From NCBI GenBank assembly GCA_902772615.1, contig CACYBC010000129.1, positions 1 to 9,105 of the forward strand: a stretch of DNA of 9,105 nucleotides. Direction: 5' to 3'. Below the pieces are notes generated by a model. It searched no databases. It worked only from the letters and a program-made list of their open reading frames with translations, and had not been told where the DNA came from. Source of the DNA: an uncultured Ruminococcus sp. (GTDB taxonomy: Bacteria > Bacillota > Clostridia > Oscillospirales > Ruminococcaceae). This document shows, in pieces, positions 1 through 7,800 of the stretch. Every line of letters begins with the position of its first letter. Position 1 is the first letter of the stretch. Made by a program: the position numbers and the translations under genes.

Positions 1-240
1 ACCATGGTGGACGGCGTCTACAACAAGGATCCGCACAAATATGAGGATGCGGTCCGCTACAGCACAGTCACCTTCACGAAGGTGCTCGCTGACAACCTCA
101 ATGTGATAGATTCCACTGCAGCTAGCATGTGCAGGGACAACAATATACCCGTGCTGGTATTCGACCTCCAGAGCGATCCCCAGAATCTGGTCAGAGTCGT
201 CAAGGGCGAGGACATCGGCACACTGATCAAGGAGGACTGA
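1..240 (+). CDS. pyrH: UMP kinase (uridylate kinase), C-terminal part
   Basis: This is the 3' end of the bacterial UMP kinase gene. The enzyme is a cytosolic hexamer of the amino-acid-kinase fold that phosphorylates UMP to UDP with ATP, feeding pyrimidine nucleotide and cell-wall UDP-sugar synthesis. The reading frame is open from base 1, so the ATG at 4 is an internal methionine and not the start. About 79 residues are visible out of roughly 235-240 normally. The family signature VDGVYNKDP lies near the beginning, followed by the helical segment and the conserved DNNIPVLVFDL strand; the ending IGTLIKED is typical. The gene stops with TGA 3 bp before frr, and its last codons carry the frr Shine-Dalgarno sequence, so the two are probably translationally coupled. 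pyrH-frr adjacency is very widely conserved, which supports the call. Confidence 0.95.
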   Translation, partial: TMVDGVYNKDPHKYEDAVRYSTVTFTKVLADNLNVIDSTAASMCRDNNIPVLVFDLQSDPQNLVRVVKGEDIGTLIKED

Positions 241-243
241 ATA

Positions 244-798
244 ATGAGTGAATATGTACAGCCTTACCAGGATAACATGAACAAATCCATCGATCACCTC
301 AGGAACGATCTGGCAGCCATCAGAGCCGGACGCGCCAATCCCGCGGTTCTTGACAAGATCACGGTCGATTACTACGGCTCGCCCACCAAGATCAACCAGA
401 TGGCGGCAGTCTCCGTTGCGGAAGCCAGGATCCTGGTGATCACCCCCTGGGATGCTTCCACTATCAGGAACATCCAGAGAGCGATCCTCGCGTCCGACAT
501 CGGCATCAATCCCACGGATGACGGCAGAAGTCTTCGTCTGGTGTTCCCGCAGCTCACGGAGGAAAGACGCCGCGACCTGGTCAAGGACGTAAAGAAGATG
601 GGAGAGGACTGCAAGGTCGCCATCCGCAACATCCGCCGTGACGGCGTGGACAAGTTCAAGGCCATGGAGAAGAAATCCGAGATCACTGAGGATGACCTCA
701 AGGATCTGCAGGATGAGCTCCAGAAGGCCACCGACGCCTCCATCAAGACCATAGACGAAGTAGTCAAAGCCAAAGAGACTGAGATACTGGAGGTCTGA
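244..798 (+). CDS. frr: Ribosome recycling factor
   Basis: This gene encodes a 184-residue ribosome recycling factor, the usual length for the family (about 185). After termination it acts with EF-G to split the 70S ribosome and free mRNA and tRNA. The N-terminal segment with HLRNDLAAIRAGRANP (about residues 18-33) is the family hallmark and belongs to the three-helix-bundle domain I. The middle part (about residues 30-105, with TPWD and the LVFPQLTEERRRDLVK segment) is the compact beta domain II plus hinge. The C-terminal helices contain NIRRDGVDK and a charged stretch ending KETEILEV. The ATG at 244 has a strong AAGGAGG at 229-235 with an 8-nt spacer, inside the end of pyrH. The stop codon is 2 bp before the uppS start. 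Confidence 0.98.
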   Translation: MSEYVQPYQDNMNKSIDHLRNDLAAIRAGRANPAVLDKITVDYYGSPTKINQMAAVSVAEARILVITPWDASTIRNIQRAILASDIGINPTDDGRSLRLVFPQLTEERRRDLVKDVKKMGEDCKVAIRNIRRDGVDKFKAMEKKSEITEDDLKDLQDELQKATDASIKTIDEVVKAKETEILEV

Positions 799-800
799 TC

Positions 801-1511
801 ATGCCTTCGGAAAGAGCGCCTATGCCCCGGCATATCGGTCTGATCATGGACGGTAACGGGAGATGGGCCGCTAAAAACGGGCTTCCCAGATCAGCTGGGC
901 ATACCCGGGGAGCCGAAGTGTTCCGGACCATAAGCCGGTACTGCGAGAAGATAGGCATCGAGGCTCTGACGACATATGCCTTCTCCACTGAGAACTGGTC
1001 CCGTTCGGCTGATGAGGTCAGTTCCATAATGAACATCCTCAGGAAGTACCTGAGGGACGCATTCAATCAGGAGGGGGAGACTTCCCGGGTCAGGTTCATC
1101 GGGCGCAGAGACCGTCTTGCCCCCGACATCCTGTCTCTTATGGAGGAGATAGAAGACGGAACCAGGAACAATACGGGACTTAAGCTGAACATCGCGGTCG
1201 ATTACGGCGGAAGAAACGAGATCGTGCACGCCGCGAGGGAAGCGGCGAAGCTCGTCGAACAGGGAAGGATCTCCGCGGATGAGATAGATGAGGACCTCAT
1301 AGAGAGCCTTACCTTCACCTCCGGATGTCCTCCTCTCGATCTGCTCCTCAGACCTTCGGGAGAGGAGAGGATATCAAATTTCATGCTCTGGCAGTGTGCC
1401 TACGCGGAGTTCGTGTATATGGACGTTCTCTGGCCGGATTTCACTACGGAACATCTTGACAGGGCGATTGAGGAATTCAGGTCGCGCAACCGCAGATTCG
1501 GCGGAAGATGA
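801..1511 (+). CDS. uppS: Isoprenyl transferase (undecaprenyl diphosphate synthase family)
   Basis: This gene encodes a 236-residue cis-prenyltransferase. The enzyme adds isopentenyl units to farnesyl diphosphate to make the C55 lipid carrier for peptidoglycan and other wall polymers, at the cytoplasmic face of the membrane. The active-site signature is MDGNGRWA (residues 16-23), with the catalytic aspartate at D17. Further conserved blocks are FSTENWSR (61-68), FIGRRDRL (99-106), LNIAVDYGGR (129-138), and the diphosphate-binding segment RPSGEERISNF (184-194) followed by LWQCAYAEF with E203. GGAGG at 789-793, across the end of frr, sits 7 nt before the ATG and supports this start over the in-frame ATG at 822. 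Chain-length specificity cannot be proven from sequence, so C55 product is inferred from family and context. Its usual downstream partner cdsA is missing. Confidence 0.95.
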   Translation: MPSERAPMPRHIGLIMDGNGRWAAKNGLPRSAGHTRGAEVFRTISRYCEKIGIEALTTYAFSTENWSRSADEVSSIMNILRKYLRDAFNQEGETSRVRFIGRRDRLAPDILSLMEEIEDGTRNNTGLKLNIAVDYGGRNEIVHAAREAAKLVEQGRISADEIDEDLIESLTFTSGCPPLDLLLRPSGEERISNFMLWQCAYAEFVYMDVLWPDFTTEHLDRAIEEFRSRNRRFGGR

Positions 1512-1534
1512 CCTGAAAATAATGATTTCTGATC

Positions 1535-1572
1535 TCTGCCGGACACTTTTGCTGATGAGTCCGGCAGATTTT
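1535..1572 (+). terminator. Hairpin plus short T run between uppS and dxr; possible weak terminator or attenuator
   Basis: A perfect 10-bp inverted repeat is visible: TCTGCCGGAC at 1535-1544 and GTCCGGCAGA at 1559-1568, with a 14-nt loop. It is followed directly by TTTT (1569-1572). The stem is GC-rich (7 of 10 pairs) and lies in the only sizeable spacer of the window. Position and shape fit a Rho-independent terminator. However, the T run is short and then turns into AAAAGGG, which serves as the dxr ribosome-binding site, so termination may be partial. It could instead be an RNA-stability or processing element. On the opposite strand the stem has no adjacent T run beyond the loop side, so a + strand role is preferred. 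Confidence 0.55.
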
Positions 1573-1579
1573 AAAAGGG
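1573..1579 (+). promoter_or_regulatory. Ribosome-binding site of dxr, abutting the hairpin
   Basis: AAAAGGG at 1573-1579 lies 6 nt before the dxr ATG at 1586 and is the only plausible Shine-Dalgarno sequence there. It is weaker than those of frr and uppS. It starts right after the TTTT that follows the inverted repeat, so folding of the hairpin would leave it exposed rather than sequestered. Confidence 0.6.
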
Positions 1580-1585
1580 CTTAAC

Positions 1586-2737
1586 ATGGCTGTAACAAAA
1601 CTGAGTATACTTGGTTCTACAGGTTCCATCGGGACCCAGGCTCTGTCTCTTGTGGACGACCTGGGCATCGAGGTGACCGCTCTCAGCGCATCCAGGAATT
1701 CCAGACTCATGGAGGAACAGGTCAGGCGTTTCAGACCTTCCATGGTGTGCATGGCGGACGAGGATGCAGCAAGGGATCTCTCTGTGAGGATATCCGACCT
1801 GAACACGCAGGTGCTGTCCGGAGAACAGGGTATGGTCGAACTGGCTTCTTCCGCGGACTGCGATACCGTTCTCAATTCGGTGGTCGGCATAGCGGGACTG
1901 CTTCCGACTCTGGCAGCTATCGATGCCGGACGGGATATCGCGCTTGCCAACAAGGAGACGCTGGTGACCGGAGGGAAACTGGTCACATCAAAGGTGAAGG
2001 AAAAGGGCGTCAGGCTGCTGCCTGTGGACAGCGAGCATTCCGCCATATTCCAGTGCCTTCAGGACAGATGCTCCGCCGCAAGGCTCGTCAGGATACTGCT
2101 TACCGCTTCAGGAGGACCTTTCTGGGGAATGAGCAGGGAGGAACTGGCAAACGTCACGGTCGCGGACGCCCTCAAGCATCCCAACTGGAGCATGGGAAAG
2201 AAGATCACAGTCGACAGCGCGACCATGATGAACAAGGCCTTTGAGCTCATGGAGGCCATGTGGCTGTTCGGACTGCCTGCGGATAAGATAGAGATCACAG
2301 TTCACAGACAGAGCATCCTGCACTCCGGCGTGGAGTTCGAGGACGGGGCTGTACTGGCTCAGCTCGGCGTGCCGGACATGCGTCTGCCGATACAGTATGC
2401 GCTCACATATCCGGACCGCAGATACTGTTCGGAGGAGCGCCTTACCATTGAGAAAATGGCAAGACTCACCTTCGAGAGACCGGATCCGGACACTTTTACC
2501 TGCCTTGCCGCAGGTATCGCAGCAGCGGAAAAAGGAGGCATTGCACCGACAGCGGCCAATGCCGCGAATGAGATCGCGGTGCAGCTGTTCCTGGATGGAG
2601 AGATCGGTTTCCTGGATATCGGAGACATGGTCTCGAAGGCGGTGGAACAGGCCCCGGACACGCCGGACTTCACTCTGGATGATGTGCTCAGCTGCGATGC
2701 CGAAGTTCGCGCGAGATGTCTCGCGGATAAAAGATAA
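1586..2737 (+). CDS. dxr: 1-deoxy-D-xylulose 5-phosphate reductoisomerase (MEP pathway)
   Basis: This gene encodes a 383-residue DXP reductoisomerase, a normal length. It converts DXP to 2-C-methyl-D-erythritol 4-phosphate with NADPH and a divalent metal, the first committed step of the MEP isoprenoid pathway and the target of fosmidomycin. The NADPH-binding motif GSTGSIG is at residues 10-16 and ANKE at 121-124. The metal ligands fit D148, E150 and E220, within PVDSEHSA and SATMMNKAFE. Phosphonate/substrate-binding elements include SGG (175-177), H198-P199 and N216-K217. The block HSGVEFEDGAVLAQLG (246-261) has glycine where methionine is common. The C-terminal helical domain contains PTAANAANE. 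The gene follows a 74-bp spacer with a hairpin, unlike the tight joins elsewhere, and ends 17 bp before rseP. Confidence 0.97.
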   Translation: MAVTKLSILGSTGSIGTQALSLVDDLGIEVTALSASRNSRLMEEQVRRFRPSMVCMADEDAARDLSVRISDLNTQVLSGEQGMVELASSADCDTVLNSVVGIAGLLPTLAAIDAGRDIALANKETLVTGGKLVTSKVKEKGVRLLPVDSEHSAIFQCLQDRCSAARLVRILLTASGGPFWGMSREELANVTVADALKHPNWSMGKKITVDSATMMNKAFELMEAMWLFGLPADKIEITVHRQSILHSGVEFEDGAVLAQLGVPDMRLPIQYALTYPDRRYCSEERLTIEKMARLTFERPDPDTFTCLAAGIAAAEKGGIAPTAANAANEIAVQLFLDGEIGFLDIGDMVSKAVEQAPDTPDFTLDDVLSCDAEVRARCLADKR

Positions 2738-2754
2738 GGATCAGAAGGAAATCT

Positions 2755-3792
2755 ATGAAAGCATTTATTACAGTCATAGCTTCAGTGTTCGTGTTCGGAC
2801 TCGTGATATTCATCCATGAGTTCGGGCATTTCATAACAGCAAAAAGATCGGGAGTCAAGGTCAATGAGTTCTCCATAGGCATGGGACCGCTCCTGTTCTC
2901 CAGGACAAAGGGAGAGACACAGTACAGCGTCCGTCTTCTTCCAATAGGAGGCTTCTGCCAGATGGAAGGGGAGGATGAGGACAGCGACGATGAGGGCTCC
3001 TTTACCAACGCCTCTGTATGGAAGCGCATAGCGATAACCGTTGCCGGAGCCGTCATGAACCTGGTCCTCGGCTTCCTGATCCTGGGCATACTCACCGCCA
3101 CGGGAGGCTCCATAGCCTCCAGGACCGTCGGCAAGTTCTATGAGGACTCCGCCACAGAAGCTTCCGGACTGAAGATAGGTGACAAGATAGTCAGCATCAA
3201 CGGGAGCCATGTGTTCGTTGCCGAGGACATCTTCTATGAGATGATGTATGTCGAGAACGGAAAGGCGGACCTTGAAGTCATCCGCGACGGAGAGAGGGTC
3301 ACCCTCAAGGACGTCGCATTCAAGACAAACTGGGACGAAGAGAACAAGATCAACGTCATAGAGCTGGACTTCGCGGTATACGGAGTCAGGAAGACGGTCT
3401 GGACAGTCATTCAGTCATCGTTCCTTCAGGCAGTCTCGACCACCAGAATGATAATCAAGTCGGTCGTGCAGCTGATCACGGGGACAGTCCCGGCAAACAG
3501 CATCTCAGGACCTGTCGGCATCATATCGGTCATAGGCGATGCTGCCGGCGCAGGCATCAGATCGCTGCTCAACATCCTCTCATACATATCGATCGATCTC
3601 GGCGTGATGAACCTGCTGCCGATCCCCGCGCTTGACGGAGGAAGACTGCTCACTCTGTTCGTGGAAGCAGTCACAAAGAAGAAACTCAGCAGAAAATGGG
3701 AGATCGCAATAAACGCCGCAGGGTTCATCCTGCTTATCGGGATCATGATATTTGCCACATATAACGACATCTCGAGGATGATCAGGAAATGA
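2755..3792 (+). CDS. rseP: RIP metalloprotease of the RseP/RasP (site-2 protease) family
   Basis: This gene encodes a 345-residue intramembrane zinc metalloprotease. The family cuts membrane-bound anti-sigma factors and leftover signal-peptide fragments within the lipid bilayer. The first membrane segment (about residues 5-25) holds the zinc motif HEFGH with H21, E22 and H25. An acidic loop (EGEDEDSDDE, 71-80) follows, then a second membrane segment (about 92-115), a single PDZ domain (about 122-190), SGPVGI (251-256), and the third zinc-ligand region NLLPIPALDGGR with D294. A last membrane helix is near 318-336. One PDZ domain and this length are typical of Gram-positive members. AGAAGGA at 2743-2749 is 5 nt before the ATG. 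No anti-sigma factor is nearby, so its substrate here is unknown. Confidence 0.95.
   Translation: MKAFITVIASVFVFGLVIFIHEFGHFITAKRSGVKVNEFSIGMGPLLFSRTKGETQYSVRLLPIGGFCQMEGEDEDSDDEGSFTNASVWKRIAITVAGAVMNLVLGFLILGILTATGGSIASRTVGKFYEDSATEASGLKIGDKIVSINGSHVFVAEDIFYEMMYVENGKADLEVIRDGERVTLKDVAFKTNWDEENKINVIELDFAVYGVRKTVWTVIQSSFLQAVSTTRMIIKSVVQLITGTVPANSISGPVGIISVIGDAAGAGIRSLLNILSYISIDLGVMNLLPIPALDGGRLLTLFVEAVTKKKLSRKWEIAINAAGFILLIGIMIFATYNDISRMIRK
3774..3792 (+). promoter_or_regulatory. rseP-ispG translational coupling junction (ATGA overlap)
   Basis: The ispG ATG (3789-3791) overlaps the rseP TGA (3790-3792) as ATGA. GAGGA at 3774-3778 is a usable Shine-Dalgarno sequence with a 10-nt spacer. A second AGGA (3784-3787) is too close to the start to serve it. 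A ribosome terminating on rseP could re-initiate directly, tying the levels of the two proteins together. Confidence 0.7.
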
Positions 3793-4832
3793 CGCGTACG
3801 GTAAAAGTCGGAGATATTCTCATAGGAGGCGGAGCACCCGTCTCAATACAGTCGATGCTGAATGTCCACAACAGCGACATAGAAGGAAACGTCCGTCAGG
3901 CCGTGAGGCTGGAACAGGCAGGATGCGAGATAATACGCACGGCTGTTCCGAACATGGACGCGGTGGCGCTGATCCCTGCCCTCAAGAAAGCGGTAAAGTG
4001 CCCCATAGTCGCTGACATACACTTTGACTACAGGCTGGCGCTGGCATCGGTGGATGCCGGAGTCGACAAGGTCAGGATCAATCCGGGCAACATAGGCTCC
4101 GCAGAGCGTGCAAGGGAAGTGGTCCTTGCGTGCAAGCATGCGTCAGTGCCCATAAGAGTCGGAGTCAACAGCGGTTCATGCGAGAAGGAACTGCTGGACA
4201 AATACGGCGGACCTACCGCGGAGGCTCTTTTCGAGAGCGCCATGAAACATGTCCGCATCATAGAAGAGTGCGAGTTCTATGACACGGTCATCTCAATGAA
4301 ATCGTCCGATGTCTCCACTATGGTCAAGGCCTACCGCCTCGCAGCTAAATCCTGTGACTATCCGCTTCATCTGGGCGTGACCGAGGCCGGAACGCTGGAG
4401 AGCGGCACGGTAAAATCCGCGATAGGCATCGGAAGCCTGCTCCTGGACGGGATCGGCGATACGGTGAGAGTGTCCCTGACCGATGATCCGGTCGCTGAGA
4501 TACATGCCGCGAAACAGATACTCTCTGCGGCAGGCGTGAGGCAGTTCGGACCGGTCCTGGTCTCATGTCCGACCTGCGGAAGGACCGAGATAGATCTCGT
4601 TTCCATCGCGAAAAAGGTCGAGGAAGGACTTAAGGACTGCGATCTCAACATCAAGGTGGCGGTCATGGGCTGCGTGGTGAACGGACCCGGAGAAGCAAGA
4701 GAGGCAGACATAGGTATCGCCGGAGGCAGAGGAGAGGCGATACTGTTCAGAAAAGGTGAGACAGTGAGAAAGATCAGCGGCGACATCGCCCAGATCCTTC
4801 TCGATGAGATATACAGCATGGGCAGGAACTGA
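3789..4832 (+). CDS. ispG: 4-hydroxy-3-methylbut-2-en-1-yl diphosphate synthase (IspG/GcpE)
   Basis: This gene encodes a 347-residue iron-sulfur enzyme of the MEP pathway. It reductively opens methylerythritol cyclodiphosphate to HMBPP in the cytosol, using ferredoxin or flavodoxin electrons. The N-terminal TIM barrel (about residues 1-250) begins VKVGDILIGG and contains VADIHFDYRLA, DKVRINPGN and PIRVGVNSGS. The C-terminal domain carries the [4Fe-4S] ligands: C260 and C263 in SCPTCGRTEID, C295 in MGCVVNGPGEA, and the fourth ligand E302. The first substrate loop reads QSMLNVHNSD rather than the commoner QSMTNT form. The length matches the bacterial form without the large inserted domain of plants. 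It shares an ATGA overlap with rseP and precedes polC by 2 nt. With dxr it makes two MEP enzymes in this cluster. Confidence 0.97.
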   Translation: MTRTVKVGDILIGGGAPVSIQSMLNVHNSDIEGNVRQAVRLEQAGCEIIRTAVPNMDAVALIPALKKAVKCPIVADIHFDYRLALASVDAGVDKVRINPGNIGSAERAREVVLACKHASVPIRVGVNSGSCEKELLDKYGGPTAEALFESAMKHVRIIEECEFYDTVISMKSSDVSTMVKAYRLAAKSCDYPLHLGVTEAGTLESGTVKSAIGIGSLLLDGIGDTVRVSLTDDPVAEIHAAKQILSAAGVRQFGPVLVSCPTCGRTEIDLVSIAKKVEEGLKDCDLNIKVAVMGCVVNGPGEAREADIGIAGGRGEAILFRKGETVRKISGDIAQILLDEIYSMGRN

Positions 4833-4837
4833 AATTG
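4824..4837 (+). promoter_or_regulatory. polC ribosome-binding site and TTG start codon
   Basis: AGGA at 4824-4827, inside the last codons of ispG, lies 7 nt before a TTG at 4835-4837. The TTG is 2 nt after the ispG stop. It is the first in-frame start candidate after the stop, and the residues that follow (MAAVLSDFIPG if read as Met) continue into a normal PolC N-terminal domain. A second in-frame TTG at 4847 has no such spacing. The first in-frame ATG is at 5132, 99 codons in. Confidence 0.75.
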
Positions 4838-7800
4838 GCAGCAGTATTGAGTGACTTCATCCCGGGAACATACTCCTCGGATGCAGAGATCAGGAAGATC
4901 GAAGTCGGAAAGGATGGCGAGACCGTATCCGTCATCCTGTTTTCGCATGCCTTCGATCCGGATCTGGTCACTCAGGCAAAGAAAGCCTTCTCCGACAGGT
5001 TCCCCGGCAGGCGCATAGAGATAAGGCTGAGGTTCCCTCAGGAGTCATTCTGCGGGGAAGCGCTTCAGACCGTCATAGAAGACGTGAAGTACACGGGCAA
5101 GCCGGTGAACGGCTTTTTCCGCAACGCGTCCATGGAACTGGAAGGCGAGAAGGTCATCATAAAGCTGCCCAACAAGACGGCATCCATCCTCGAGGAGATG
5201 GATATGCCGGTGTGTATCCAGAGAAGCATCTACTCCATGTTCGGCCTTTCCCGGACAGTGGAGTTCAGGGAAACAGAGAACTACAGGTCAGCACCGGTCG
5301 AGGATACTTCGGCGGCGGTCTACAGCGATTCCTTCGACCGCTCTGCATACATTCCGCCGAAGAAGGGAAAAACGCTCAACAAGTCCGATATGTCCAACAA
5401 GGCTATCGCACTGGAAGACGACGGGTACGAGCTCGTGATGGGGAAAAAGCCTTCCCTGTCGTCGATAATCCCGATAGACCAGGCGCTCTCTTCCCTGGGT
5501 AAGCACACAGTGTGCGGAGATGTCATGGAAGTCGAGTCCAGGACCTTCCGCAACGGCGCAGTCAGCAGGAAGATACTGCTGTGCGACTATGCGAACTCCA
5601 TATTCATAAAAACGTACGATACCACAGGAAAATACGAAGTGCTCTCAAAGGTCTCCTCCGGCGATACTGTAGTCGTGGAGGGAGAAGTCTATTATGATGA
5701 CCGCGAGCACGACAATATGTTCCAGCCATACAGCCTCATCAAGGTGCACAGGAAGGTGCAGCGCGACGACGAGCCGGAAAAGAGGATAGAGCTTCATCTG
5801 CACACCAACATGAGCCAGATGGATGCGATACCTTCCGCCGAAAGCGCAGTCATGAGGGCGGCATCCCTCGGACATCACGCTGTCGCCATAACTGATCACG
5901 GCTCGGTACAGGCTTTCCCGGAGGCCTGCGCTGCTCTTAAAGGCGCGCGCAAGCTCGTGCCGGATTTCAAGGTGATCTACGGGTGCGAAGCCTATTTCGT
6001 GGATGACAGCGCCAACATCATCCTCGGGCACTGTGAAGAGAGCACGGACGCCGAGGTGGTCTGCTTCGATCTGGAGACCACGGGACTGGACTGCGAGAAC
6101 GAGAGGATAATAGAGATAGGTGCCTGCATCGTCAGGGACGGTCAGGTCACCGAGACTTTCGACACTTTTGTGGACCCGCAGAGGGCGATACCGGACAAGA
6201 TAACCGAGATCACGGGGATAAGCGACAAGATGGTGTCCGGAGCTCCGCTCGAGGAGCAAGCCCTCAGGGACTTCTTCTCCTTCGTGAACGGAAGGATACT
6301 GGTCGCGCACAACGCATCCTTTGACATGAGCTTCCTGAAAGCGGCATGCAGGAGATGCGGATTCTCCGATGCTTTTGAGCTGCCCTGCGTTGATACACTT
6401 GCGCTGGCGCAGACGCTCCTGCCGGATCTGGCCAGGCACCGCCTGGACTCTCTGACCAAGTATTTCAAGCTCCCCAAGTTCAACCATCACAGGGCGGCTG
6501 ATGACACGGTAGCGCTTGCAAGGATATATCTCAAGCTCATTGAGATGCTGGAGGAGCAGGGTATCACCGACTATTCCGACATCAACTCCCGACAGGGAGG
6601 CAAGAACATAAAGCACGGAAAGCTCTTCCACATGATCCTGCTCGTAAAGGATCTGACCGGCCTCAAGAATCTCTACACGCTGGTGTCGCTGAGCAACGTG
6701 AAGTATTTCCACAGCAGACCGAGGATACCTCTTTCCGAACTGCTGAAATACAGGGAGGGGCTGATGATAGGATCCGCCTGCCAGGCAGGCGAGGTCTATT
6801 CAGCGATACTCGATCACAGACCGGCCGAAGAGATAGACGCCATCGCGGAGAAATATGATTATTTCGAGATCCAGCCCGTATGGAACAACGAGTTCCTGGT
6901 GAGGGAGGGAAGACTGCAGAGCGATGATGATCTCAGGGACATCAACCGCAGGATAGTTGAACTTGCCGACAGGCACGGAAAACCCTGCGTCGCTACATGC
7001 GACGTCCACTTCCTTGATGAGAAGGACGGCATCTACCGTCAGATACTTTTGCACGGAACGGGATACTCCGACTCCGATGACCAGGCGCCGCTCTGCTTCA
7101 GGACGACGCGGGAGATGCTGGACGAGTTCTCATATCTTGGAGCCGACAGAGCCCGTGAGGTGGTCATTATCAATCCTGCAAGGATAGCGGAGCAGATAGC
7201 CCCGGATATCAAGCCTATACCGGACGGCGCATTCACGCCGGACATCCCGGGAAGCGCGGAGCAGATAACGGAAAGGGCTTACGGACGCATAAAGGAACTC
7301 TACGGGGACGATCCCGATCAGACGATACTCAGCCGCACCAAGAGGGAACTCGATTCCATCTGCGGACACAACTACGCGGTCCTGTATCTGATCGCGCAGA
7401 AACTGGTGGACAAGTCCGAGAGCGACGGGTATCACGTCGGCTCAAGAGGATCTGTGGGGTCGTCGTATGTGGCGTTCCTGCTGGGGATCTCGGAAGTGAA
7501 TCCGCTGCCGGTGCATTATCTGTGCCCGAAATGCAAGCACTTTGAATACAGTTCTGACGCGGCGGACGGCTTCGATCTTCCTCCTAAGAAATGCCCGGTC
7601 TGCGGAGCGGATATGGCCGGCGACGGGCATGATATCCCGTTCGAGACCTTCCTCGGGTTCAAGGGCGACAAGCAGCCTGATATAGACCTTAACTTCTCCT
7701 CAGAGTATCAGTCGAAGATATTCAAGTATACGGAGGAACTGTTCGGCAGCGAGCACGTGTTCAAGGCGGGCACCATCATGGCCCTGCAGGACAAGAACGC

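Noticed and set aside
4..240. A complete small gene starting at the ATG at position 4
   Set aside because: The frame is open from base 1, and the residues continue the conserved VDGVYNKDP region of UMP kinase, so this ATG is an internal methionine of a truncated pyrH.
1549..1577. A possible promoter before dxr (TTGCTG and TTAAAA)
   Set aside because: The -10 candidate matches the consensus at only about half its positions, and the elements overlap the hairpin arm and T run. This is too weak to call without transcript-start data.
1396..1584. A 62-residue + strand open frame spanning the uppS end and the spacer, as a possible small gene replacing cdsA
   Set aside because: Two thirds of it is an out-of-frame reading of uppS, and the rest is the hairpin spacer. 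There is no convincing ribosome-binding site or motif.
1477..2046. A 189-residue - strand open frame across the uppS-dxr spacer
   Set aside because: Most of it is opposite dxr, its translation is low-complexity and serine-rich, and it has no recognisable family motif. It is best explained as a shadow of dxr.
5212..5502. A 96-residue + strand open frame in the early part of polC
   Set aside because: It is in a different frame from the continuous polC reading frame, which has recognisable N-terminal and OB-fold sequence across the same stretch, and it shows no motif of its own.
5645..6712. A 355-residue open frame on the - strand inside polC
   Set aside because: It lies entirely opposite the PHP and exonuclease regions of polC, whose catalytic motifs are intact in the + frame. 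Its translation shows no recognisable motif, and such antisense frames are expected where codon usage makes reverse stops rare.
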